Origin: Thermoanaerobaculia bacterium
GTDB lineage: Bacteria > Acidobacteriota > Thermoanaerobaculia > UBA5066
Reading direction: 5' to 3'
Assembly (NCBI GenBank): GCA_017999215.1
Contig: JAGOBQ010000337.1
Coordinates: 1-5,152 of the forward strand
Length of the DNA stretch: 5,152 nucleotides
The notes beneath the pieces are model-generated. The model worked only from the letters and a program-made list of their open reading frames with translations, ran no database searches and was not told the DNA's origin. The stretch's first letter is position 1. Each line of letters starts with the position of its first letter. Made by a program: the position numbers and the translations under genes. This document shows, piece after piece, positions 1 through 5,152 of the stretch.

Positions 1-1
1 C

Positions 2-730
2 CAGATGCACGAGGGGTGGGCCTCGACGCGCCTCGGCCTCCCCGGCTGGCCCGCCGTCGCCGAGTCGACCATGGTCGCCCGCGACGTCGAGCTCGCGGCC
101 CTGACGAAGGCGCGGCTCCACGTCGCTCACGTCTCCGTGCGCGACAGCCTCGCCGCGATCCGCCGCGCCCGCGCGGCGCACGCCCCGGTCAGCTGCGAGG
201 TGACGCCGCATCACCTGACGCTGACGGACGAGGACCTCGCCCGGTCCGGCTATGACACCCGCTACAAGATGAATCCCCCTCTCCGGGACGAGGCCGACCG
301 CCAGGCCCTCGTCTCGGCGCTCGCCGACGGGACGATCGACTGCGTCGCGACGGACCACGCCCCTCACCACGCGGACGAGAAGGCGATGGAGTTCGCGGCG
401 GCGCCGTTCGGGGTCACCGGCCTCGAGACGGCGCTCCCCGTCCTCCTCGACGGCCTCGTCGTCCCGCGGCTCCTCTCGCTCTCGCGCCTCGTCGAGGCGA
501 TGTCGATCGCCCCGGCGCGCCTCTTCGGCCTGCCGTACGGCACGCTCGCGGACGGGGCGCCGGCCGACGTCGTCCTCTTCTCGACCTCGAGGACGACGAC
601 GTTCTCGGCTTTCCGCTCGCTCTCCGCGAACTCGCCCTGGGCCGGGAAGACGCTCCGGGGCCGCATCGAGAGGACGTTCGTCGGAGGGAGCGAGGTCTAC
701 CGGGCCGGCGCGGCGCCGACGGCCGGCTGA
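2..730 (+). CDS. pyrC: Dihydroorotase (type I), C-terminal part, 5' end outside window
   Basis: Dihydroorotase makes dihydroorotate from N-carbamoyl-aspartate, the third step of de novo pyrimidine synthesis, in the cytosol. The reading frame is open from base 2 to the TGA at 728-730 and gives 242 residues. The family is usually about 420-430 residues, so roughly the first 180, including the N-terminal HxH metal motif, lie upstream. The ATG at base 5 is internal, because the segment around it (EGWASTRLGLPGWP) matches a mid-protein block of the family. Visible landmarks, counted from base 2, are a metal-ligand histidine in HVAHVS (H43), TPHH (H70), the substrate-binding NPPLR (91-95), and TDHAPHH with the catalytic aspartate D118. 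The C-terminal amidohydrolase strand block (GTLADGAPADVVLF) and a final VGG..VY are present. The family assignment is firm. The next gene starts 41 bases downstream on the same strand, so co-transcription is plausible. Confidence 0.95.
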   Translation, partial: QMHEGWASTRLGLPGWPAVAESTMVARDVELAALTKARLHVAHVSVRDSLAAIRRARAAHAPVSCEVTPHHLTLTDEDLARSGYDTRYKMNPPLRDEADRQALVSALADGTIDCVATDHAPHHADEKAMEFAAAPFGVTGLETALPVLLDGLVVPRLLSLSRLVEAMSIAPARLFGLPYGTLADGAPADVVLFSTSRTTTFSAFRSLSANSPWAGKTLRGRIERTFVGGSEVYRAGAAPTAG

Positions 731-739
731 CGCCGGCCG
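720..739 (+). other. Hairpin with the pyrC stop codon in its loop
   Basis: CGGCCGGC at 720-727 pairs perfectly with GCCGGCCG at 732-739, leaving the four-base loop TGAC, whose TGA is the pyrC stop codon. It is followed by C-rich sequence with no T tract, so it is not a standard intrinsic terminator. It could protect the 3' end, slow ribosomes at the stop, or weaken read-through into the downstream gene. In GC-rich DNA a stem this short may also be chance. Confidence 0.3.
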
Positions 740-756
740 CTCCGCGCGACCCCCCC

Positions 757-761
757 GGGAG
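757..761 (+). promoter_or_regulatory. Probable ribosome binding site of the receiver gene
   Basis: GGGAG lies 10 bases upstream of the ATG at 772, a slightly long but usable spacing. It supports the chosen start, which leaves 12 residues ahead of the first receiver strand. Confidence 0.45.
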
Positions 762-771
762 CCCCGTCGCC

Positions 772-1176
772 ATGCCTCCGTTCGATCCCCCCGCCCCGCC
801 GAAGCGCGTCGTCCTCGTCGACGACTCGCCCGCGTACGCGGCCTCCTGGCGCGCGATCTTCGCGGAGCGCTACGGCGACCGCGTCGTCTTCGAGGCCTAC
901 CAGGACCCGGTCGCCGCGCTCGAGAAGCTGGGCCCCGGCGTCGACCTCCTCCTCGTCGACCTCGAGATGCCGGTCCTGGACGGGCGCTCCGTCGCGCGCT
1001 TCGCGAAGGAGCGGGGCGTCAGCGAGAAGAAGATCGTCATCGTCTCCGGGCACGACGCCGACGAGCTGCACATCCTCTTCCCGCAGGGGGCCTGCCTCGC
1101 GGTCATCAACAAGACCGAGGCGCAGCAGCAGAGCGCCTTCCTGATGATCCTCGACAGCATCGTCCTCCGGCACTGA
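772..1176 (+). CDS. Single-domain response regulator (CheY-like receiver)
   Basis: This 134-residue protein is a receiver domain alone, with no DNA-binding or enzymatic output domain. It is the phosphorylated part of a two-component relay and would act in the cytosol by protein contact. The first strand carries VVLVDDSP with the acidic pair D17/D18. The phospho-acceptor is D63 in LLLVDLEMPVLDG. The switch serine is S92 in VIVSGHD, and the conserved lysine is K114 in AVINKTE. All key residues are therefore present and it should be phosphorylatable. One deviation is that K114 is followed by threonine, not the usual proline. A 12-residue proline-rich leader precedes the domain. No histidine kinase is next to it, so its partner is unknown. 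The stop overlaps the start of the following SuhB-like gene by one base (TGATG), so the two are probably made together. The family is certain; the role is not. Confidence 0.9.
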   Translation: MPPFDPPAPPKRVVLVDDSPAYAASWRAIFAERYGDRVVFEAYQDPVAALEKLGPGVDLLLVDLEMPVLDGRSVARFAKERGVSEKKIVIVSGHDADELHILFPQGACLAVINKTEAQQQSAFLMILDSIVLRH

Positions 1177-1994
1177 TGGAGGGCTCCCGCGCCCTGGACA
1201 CGGCCGTCGAGGCCGCCCGCCGCGCCGGCGACCTCCTCCTGGGATTCTTCGGCTCGCTCGACCCGTCGGAGGTGGAGGAGAAGGGGAGGAACGACGTCGT
1301 CTCGCGCGCCGACAAGGAGAGCGAGGCGCTCGTCAAGGAGGTCCTCCTCGGCGCGTTCGCGGGAGACCTCTTCGTCGGCGAGGAGGGGGGCGTCCACGGG
1401 CGGGACGGAGACGCTCCGGCCTGGATCGTCGACCCCCTCGACGGCACGGCGAACTTCGTCCGCGGGTTCCCCCACTGGGCCGTCTCGATCGGCCGCACGG
1501 CGGGAGGGGCCTCGGGGGAGCTCGTCCTCGGCGTCGTCTGGGACCCGGTGAAGAAGGACCTCTTCGTCGCGGAGAAGGGGGCGGGCGCCTTCCGCAACGG
1601 CCGCCGCGTCCGGGTGACGGAGCGGAGCGGGCTCGCGGGGGCGGCGCTCGCGACCGGCTTCCCGTTCCGCGTCCAGGCGCGGATCGACACCTACCTCCGC
1701 GTCTTCAAGGCGGTCTTCCTCGAGGCGCAGTCGATCCGCCGGGCCGGGAGCGCGGCCCTCGACCTCGCCTACGTCTCGGCGGGGATCTTCGACGGCTTCT
1801 TCGAGCTCGGCCTCTCCCCGTGGGACTCCGCGGCCGGGGCCGTCCTCGTCTCGGAGGCGGGCGGGCTCGTGACGGACTTCGACGGCGAGGGCGCCTGGAG
1901 GAGTCGCGGGAACATCCTCGCGGCCGGCCCCGGCGTGCACGCCGCGCTCGCGCGCCTCGTTGCGGGCCTCGGCGTGAGGGACGCCGACCTCTGA
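1176..1994 (+). CDS. suhB: Inositol-1-monophosphatase family protein (SuhB-like)
   Basis: This is a Mg-dependent sugar/inositol phosphatase of 272 residues, the normal family length. The family hydrolyses inositol monophosphates, and some members act on fructose-1,6-bisphosphate or other sugar phosphates; E. coli SuhB also works with the transcription antitermination machinery. Metal ligands are visible: E69 and E70 in VGEEGG, D86 and D89 in the signature IVDPLDGTANF, and D217 in PWDSAAG, followed by LVSEAGG. The blocks LATGFPF, RRAGSAALDLAYV and DGFFELGL closely follow E. coli SuhB as I recall it. The ATG overlaps the TGA of the receiver gene by one base. I see no purine-rich ribosome binding site just upstream, so translation likely depends on the ribosome finishing the receiver gene. 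The exact substrate cannot be read from sequence; suhB is used in the sense of closest family member. The gene ends 8 bases before a strong hairpin. Confidence 0.88.
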   Translation: MEGSRALDTAVEAARRAGDLLLGFFGSLDPSEVEEKGRNDVVSRADKESEALVKEVLLGAFAGDLFVGEEGGVHGRDGDAPAWIVDPLDGTANFVRGFPHWAVSIGRTAGGASGELVLGVVWDPVKKDLFVAEKGAGAFRNGRRVRVTERSGLAGAALATGFPFRVQARIDTYLRVFKAVFLEAQSIRRAGSAALDLAYVSAGIFDGFFELGLSPWDSAAGAVLVSEAGGLVTDFDGEGAWRSRGNILAAGPGVHAALARLVAGLGVRDADL

Positions 1995-2001
1995 CCGGGA
2001 T

Positions 2002-2028
2002 CGGGGAGGCTCGTCACGAGCCTCCCCG
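2002..2028. terminator. Probable bidirectional terminator hairpin without T tract
   Basis: A perfect 12-bp inverted repeat, CGGGGAGGCTCG at 2002-2013 and CGAGCCTCCCCG at 2017-2028, encloses the three-base loop TCA. It sits between the convergent ends of the SuhB-like gene (1994) and glgA (2067), where a shared terminator is expected. Neither strand shows a T run after the stem, so it is not a textbook intrinsic terminator. T-less stems at convergent ends are known in GC-rich bacteria. Function is inferred from position and stem quality. Confidence 0.6.
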
Positions 2029-2053
2029 TGGCCGCCGCCGTCTCCCGTCGATC

Positions 2054-2067
2054 GGGGCGAGAGCCCC
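2054..2067. other. Small hairpin next to the glgA stop codon
   Basis: GGGGC at 2054-2058 pairs with GCCCC at 2063-2067. On the + strand transcript the loop is GAGA, a GNRA tetraloop, which is unusually stable; on the - strand the loop is TCTC and the stem begins in the last base of the glgA TAG stop. With the stem at 2002-2028 it gives two consecutive hairpins in a 72-base gap. It may help termination or mRNA end protection. At five pairs it could be chance. Confidence 0.3.
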
Positions 2068-3551
2068 TACCAGGGGAGGCCGCGCACCTCCCGGGCCCGA
2101 CGGTAGACGAGCTCGTAGTCGTTCGCGGAACGGCCCCAGGAGAAGTCGACCTTCATCCCGTTGCGGACGAGCCGCGACCAGGCGTCGCGGCGGAAGAAGA
2201 CGCTCTGGGCGTGGAGCACCTCGGCCGCGACGGCGTGCGGGGAGGGATCGTCGAAGTGGAAGCCGGTCGCCCACTCGAGGTTCTCGCCGTGGAGGCCGAT
2301 CACGGAGTCGGCGAGCCCGCCGGTCCTCCTCACGATCGGCACGGTGCCGTAGGCGAGGGCGTACATCTGCGTCAGGCCGCACGGCTCGTAGCGCGACGGC
2401 ATGACGAGCGCGTCGCTCCCGGCCTGGATCTTGTGCGAGAGGGCGTCGTCGTAGCCGATGAAGCCCTTGAACCGGCCCGGGTAGTGCGCCTCCAGCATCC
2501 GCATCGAGCCCTCGAGGGCCGGCTCGCCGGAGCCGAGGAGGACGAGGCGGACGCCGCGCCGGAGCAGCTCGGGCGCGGCCTCGAGGAGGAGGTCGTAGCC
2601 CTTCTGCGGGACGAGGCGGCCGACGGAGCCGACGATCATCGCCGGATCGCCCGGCTCGAAGCCCGCGAGCCGGCAGAGCTCGCCGCGGCAGTCGAGCTTC
2701 CCGCGCAGGTCCTCGGCCGAGTACCGCGAAGCGAGGTGCGGGTCGACGGACGGGTTCCATTCCTGACCGTCGATGCCGTTCAGGATCCCGGTGAGGCGGG
2801 CGGCCTTCAGCCGGAGGACGCCGTCGAGTCCGGCGCCCCCCTCCGGGGTCCGGATCTCCCAGGCGTACGTCGGCGAGACCGTCGTCACCATGTCGGCGGC
2901 GACGATCGCCCCCTTCAGCATGTTCAGCGCGCCGGAGTGCTCGAGAAGTCCGCCGCTCCAGGTCTCGGGCGGCAGGCCGAGGGCCGCGACCCGGTCGGGA
3001 CCGTAGATCCCCTGGTAGCCGACGTTGTGGATCGTCAGGACCGACGCGACCTCGTCGAACCACGGGTCCCGCCAGGAGCTCCAGGCGCCGAGCATCGGCG
3101 CGAGCCCCGGGTGCCAGTCGTGCGCGTGGATCACCTCGGGCCGGTCTCCCTTCCGCCGAAGCGCCTCGATCGCCGCGCGAACGAAGAGGCTGAAGCGCCA
3201 GATCCCGTCGTCGACGCCCTGGTCGTTCTTCGCGTAGAGCCCTCCGGGCCGGTGGAAGAGCGGGTCGTGCGCCACGAAATGCACCGGGACGCTGCTGCCG
3301 GGGAGCGTCGCGCGGAGCACCCCGACCCGGTAGGACGAGCCGAGGATCGAGACGTCGAACGGCTCGACCTCCTGCTCCGGCCACGTCCCGCGCCGGCGGA
3401 ACCACTCCGCGGCCTCGAGGAAGAACGGCACCCAGACGTCCACGTCGTGGCCGGTCGCGGCGAGGGCCTTGGGGAGGGAAGAAACGACGTCGCCGAGGCC
3501 GCCCGTCTTGGCGAAAGGCGAGACCTCGGCCGAGAAGTTCGCAACGCGCAT
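2067..3551 (-). CDS. glgA: Glycogen synthase (ADP-glucose type, GT5)
   Basis: GlgA transfers glucose from ADP-glucose to the growing alpha-1,4-glucan chain in bacterial glycogen synthesis, in the cytosol. The protein has 494 residues, close to the usual 475-490. The N-terminal ADP-glucose motif KTGGLGDV begins at K15, as in the family. The HAHDWHPG block is at 142-149, LTIHNVGYQG at 172-181, and TTVSPTYA at 223-230. ILNGIDGQEWNP (257-267) and the nucleotide-binding VGRLVPQKG with R312 and K317 follow. The retaining-GT E-x7-E region lies in SRYEPCGLTQ (E389), then the GTVPIVRRTGGL loop. The C terminus has the usual SWGRSANDYE. The ATG at 3551-3549 is chosen because MRVANFSAEVSPFAKTGG is the normal family N terminus and AAGGAG lies 5 bases upstream; the open frame upstream overlaps amrB and is not coding. 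The start overlaps the amrB stop by one base (TGATG). No glgC or glgB is seen here. Confidence 0.97.
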   Translation of the reverse strand: MRVANFSAEVSPFAKTGGLGDVVSSLPKALAATGHDVDVWVPFFLEAAEWFRRRGTWPEQEVEPFDVSILGSSYRVGVLRATLPGSSVPVHFVAHDPLFHRPGGLYAKNDQGVDDGIWRFSLFVRAAIEALRRKGDRPEVIHAHDWHPGLAPMLGAWSSWRDPWFDEVASVLTIHNVGYQGIYGPDRVAALGLPPETWSGGLLEHSGALNMLKGAIVAADMVTTVSPTYAWEIRTPEGGAGLDGVLRLKAARLTGILNGIDGQEWNPSVDPHLASRYSAEDLRGKLDCRGELCRLAGFEPGDPAMIVGSVGRLVPQKGYDLLLEAAPELLRRGVRLVLLGSGEPALEGSMRMLEAHYPGRFKGFIGYDDALSHKIQAGSDALVMPSRYEPCGLTQMYALAYGTVPIVRRTGGLADSVIGLHGENLEWATGFHFDDPSPHAVAAEVLHAQSVFFRRDAWSRLVRNGMKVDFSWGRSANDYELVYRRAREVRGLPW

Positions 3552-4426
3552 CAGCACTCCTTCCTTTCCGATCCATCCGGTTCCGTTCGGGTCTCCCAGA
3601 GGAGGGCGGCGTAGCCGACGACGCGGCCCGTGTCGCCGAAGGCGTCTCCCGAGTCGGCCCGCGCCACGAGGCGGGGCCGGGCGGGGGGCAGGTCCCGGAG
3701 GGCCGCGAGGAGCGCCGTCGCGGGCAGGACGCCGCACATGGAGATCCGCTCCCGCAGCAGGACCCGCTCGAAGAGCTCGGACGGGTCGCCGCGAAGGAGC
3801 GCGTCGATGGCGCGGTCGTCCTTCTCGCGGTTCCGCTCGCGCGGCAGGTAGTGGTTGAGATCGGACGAAACGACGATCGCGACACGCCCTCCCCGCGCCT
3901 CGACGCGCGTGACGGCCGCCGCGACGGCCCGGCCGACCTCGAGGCAGACCGCGAGGTCCGGCTCGCCCAGGGTGAGGCAGGCGACGGAGAGGCCGGGCCG
4001 CGCGACCTGGAGGAACGGGAGGATCACTTCGAGCGCGTGCTCGCGGCGGTGGGCCGCCTCGTCCGTCCGGATCGCGGGGGACGCCCTCCGAAGCTCTTCC
4101 GCGAGACCCGCCGCGAGGGGGACGTCGCCGAGGGGCGTCCGCCAGGCGGCAGCCCCGGAAAGGGCCACGCCCGCTCCCGTCCCGTGGTGGTTCGGCCCGA
4201 GAAGGAGGACCGTCTCCGGGAGCTCGACGGCGCCGATCCCGGCGCCGCAGACCGCGCCCGAGTAGACGTGTCCGGCGTGCGGCAGCAGGAGCGCCCGCCA
4301 GGCCGCGGAAGCCCGGGGAGGCCCGTCCGGAGCGCCCAGGTGCCGTTCGACGTCCGCCCGCAGCGTCCGCGCGTCGCCCTCGTAGAAGAGTCCGGCGACC
4401 GCGGGGAGGCGGACGGCTTCGGTCAA
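3551..4426 (-). CDS. amrB: AmmeMemoRadiSam system protein B (MEMO1 family)
   Basis: This belongs to the MEMO family, structurally related to LigB-type non-haem iron dioxygenases, whose bacterial role is unsettled. In many prokaryotes it occurs with an AMMECR1-domain protein and a radical SAM enzyme; neither is visible here. The 291-residue protein has the expected blocks: AGLFYEGD near the N terminus, LLLPHAGHVYSG with H50, LLGPNHHGTG with H80, RREHALEVILPFLQ, VVSSDLNHY with D189 and H192, and SMCGVLPATALL with C231. H50, H80 and C231 correspond to the His-His-Cys metal site of human MEMO1 (H49, H81, C244). The start is probably TTG at 4426-4424, the only usable start codon near the family N terminus. 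It overlaps the upstream TGA (TTGA), with a weak GGTGAT six bases before it. A longer open frame upstream lies inside the Ig-domain gene and does not resemble the family. The stop overlaps the glgA start. Confidence 0.88.
   Translation of the reverse strand: MTEAVRLPAVAGLFYEGDARTLRADVERHLGAPDGPPRASAAWRALLLPHAGHVYSGAVCGAGIGAVELPETVLLLGPNHHGTGAGVALSGAAAWRTPLGDVPLAAGLAEELRRASPAIRTDEAAHRREHALEVILPFLQVARPGLSVACLTLGEPDLAVCLEVGRAVAAAVTRVEARGGRVAIVVSSDLNHYLPRERNREKDDRAIDALLRGDPSELFERVLLRERISMCGVLPATALLAALRDLPPARPRLVARADSGDAFGDTGRVVGYAALLWETRTEPDGSERKEC
3557..3562 (-). promoter_or_regulatory. glgA ribosome binding site inside the amrB 3' end
   Basis: AAGGAG on the - strand sits 5 bases before the glgA ATG and is the strongest such site in the window. 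It is part of an AAGGAAGGAG run formed by the last sense codons of amrB (the C-terminal residues R-K-E). It fixes the glgA start and implies that ribosomes ending amrB restart at once on glgA. Confidence 0.8.
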
Positions 4427-5152
4427 AACACGATCACCGCAACCTCTGCGGACTTCGCGCCGCAGACCACGCGGACGGTGGCGGAGCCGGGGCCGACGCC
4501 GAGAACCCTTCCGCCGGAGCAGGTGGCGACCGCGGGGTCGGACGAGGTCCACGTCGCCGCGACGTCGGGGATCGGCGCCCCCTGCGCGTCGCGGGCGACG
4601 AGCGTGACGTCGACCGCCTCGCCGATCTTCAGCGGGATGTTCAGCGGCGTCGCTTCCAGCGATTCGATCGACCGGAGGACGACGACCACGTCGGACGCGC
4701 CGGAGACGTCGCCGATCGAAGCCTTCACGGTCGCCTTCCCCTCCGCGACGGAGGTGACGATGCCGGAGGCGTCGACGGTCGCCACCTTCGGATCGGACGA
4801 CACCCATTCCGCGGCCATCGACAGAGGCGCTCCGGTGCTGGCCTTCGCGTCGAGGACGAGCGGGAACGTCGTCCCGGCGGGGCCGGCGAGCGTCATCCGC
4901 TGGGGGGAGACGTGAACCGACGCGACGTCGACGACCTCGAGCGCGACCCGCGCCTCGAGGGGCGGCTCGCCGAGCCGCGCGGTAATCGTCGCCTTGCCGG
5001 CCGAGACGGTCTTCACCGAGCCGGTCTGCGGGTTGACGGTGGCGACCTTCGGGTCGGAGCTCTCCCAGGCGACGTTGAGGCCGGGGACGATTTCCCCCTT
5101 CTTGTCGACGACGTCGCCGCCGACGGAGACGACCCGGTCGAGGCCGTAGACC
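4423..5152 (-). CDS. Protein with tandem bacterial Ig-like (BIG_2-type) domains, C-terminal part
   Basis: The frame is open from the right edge (first full codon at 5151) to the TGA at 4425-4423, giving 242 visible residues; the N terminus, including any signal peptide, is outside. It consists of tandem Ig-like repeats typical of secreted or surface adhesion proteins. Each repeat has a W.SSDP.VAT core followed by a G.V..V..G.A.V turn and strand: VAWESSDPKVATV (28-39), AEWVSSDPKVATV (114-126) and ATWTSSDPAVATC (199-211). The protein ends right after the third repeat, with no anchor or sorting domain. The only two cysteines, C211 and C230, both lie in the last repeat and could form a disulfide. 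An internal GTG at 5016 is not a true start, because the repeat continues through it. The stop overlaps the amrB start. Function is unknown beyond the fold; surface location is inferred from the family. Confidence 0.85.
   Translation of the reverse strand, partial: VYGLDRVVSVGGDVVDKKGEIVPGLNVAWESSDPKVATVNPQTGSVKTVSAGKATITARLGEPPLEARVALEVVDVASVHVSPQRMTLAGPAGTTFPLVLDAKASTGAPLSMAAEWVSSDPKVATVDASGIVTSVAEGKATVKASIGDVSGASDVVVVLRSIESLEATPLNIPLKIGEAVDVTLVARDAQGAPIPDVAATWTSSDPAVATCSGGRVLGVGPGSATVRVVCGAKSAEVAVIVF
4426..5151 (-). repeat. Three tandem Ig-like protein repeats
   Basis: Three units of about 82-87 residues are encoded: approximately 5151-4930 (the first, cut at its N-terminal side), 4929-4672 and 4671-4426. 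The shared SSDP[KA]VAT core falls at 5061-5035, 4800-4774 and 4545-4519, so the spacing is 87 and then 85 codons. Units one and two share the identical core SSDPKVATV; the third has diverged to SSDPAVATC and has gained the two cysteines. The boundaries are by eye. Confidence 0.7.

Noticed and set aside
5..730. A complete short dihydroorotase starting at the ATG at base 5
   Set aside because: The frame stays open to the window edge and the residues around the ATG are a mid-protein block. The gene is cut by the window, not truncated in nature as far as can be seen.
897..1940. A 347-codon open frame on the - strand across the receiver and SuhB-like genes
   Set aside because: It lies opposite two genes with clear catalytic motifs, has biased low-complexity composition and no family resemblance. 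Long antisense frames are expected in GC-rich coding DNA.
2028..3614. A 528-codon open frame on the + strand opposite glgA
   Set aside because: It is the antisense shadow of glgA. The predicted product is rich in R, E, V, G and P with no recognisable domain, whereas glgA has family motifs throughout.
3552..3737. N-terminal extension of glgA by 62 codons
   Set aside because: The extension is R/P/G-rich, lies fully inside amrB in another frame, and precedes the normal GlgA N terminus, which has its own strong ribosome binding site.
2014..3885. A 623-codon open frame on the - strand in a different frame from glgA
   Set aside because: It overlaps glgA and amrB in an alternative frame, is dominated by R, G, P and A, and shows no motif.
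4427..4807. N-terminal extension of amrB into the Ig-domain gene
   Set aside because: The extra sequence is arginine-rich shadow translation of the Ig repeats and does not match MEMO proteins, which begin close to the AVAGLFYEGD block.
1..5152. Defence system, phage, transposon or CRISPR content
   Set aside because: No transposase, integrase, nuclease, toxin-antitoxin pair, inverted terminal repeats or spaced DNA repeats are visible. Composition looks even across the window and nearly all DNA is assigned to housekeeping-type genes.

Overview
This is a GC-rich bacterial chromosomal window with strong G/C preference at third codon positions and tightly packed genes. It holds five clear proteins plus one gene cut at each edge scenario: a left-truncated dihydroorotase and a right-truncated Ig-domain protein flank three complete genes on the + and - strands. 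I see no mobile element, CRISPR array, tRNA or rRNA. The gene mix (type I PyrC, stand-alone receiver, SuhB-type phosphatase, bacterial-type GlgA, AmmeMemoRadiSam protein B, BIG_2-like protein) would fit Acidobacteriota or another GC-rich Gram-negative lineage, but this placement is a low-confidence guess.

Left half, + strand (2-1994): the C-terminal part of dihydroorotase (pyrC), a 41-base gap, a single-domain CheY-like response regulator, and a complete SuhB/inositol-monophosphatase family enzyme. The last two overlap by one base (TGATG), and the phosphatase has no visible Shine-Dalgarno of its own, so it is probably translated by reinitiation. An 8-bp hairpin holds the pyrC stop codon in its loop.

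Middle (1995-2066): a short convergent gap. It contains a perfect 12-bp inverted repeat with a 3-base loop and a second small hairpin. Neither has a T tract. The larger one is the likely two-way terminator between the two operons.

Right half, - strand (read from 5152 down to 2067): the C-terminal end of a protein with tandem bacterial Ig-like (BIG_2-type) domains, then AmmeMemoRadiSam system protein B (MEMO1 family), then glycogen synthase glgA. Both junctions are overlapping: a 4-base TTGA overlap with a likely TTG start for amrB, and a 1-base TGATG overlap for glgA. The last codons of amrB also form the strong glgA ribosome binding site. These three genes therefore look like one co-translated unit, although no known pathway links an Ig-domain protein, MEMO and glycogen synthesis.

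Most of the window is ordinary core metabolism. The parts worth a second look are the two coupled gene pairs of unrelated function (receiver-SuhB and amrB-glgA), the Ig protein joined to them, and the T-less hairpins.
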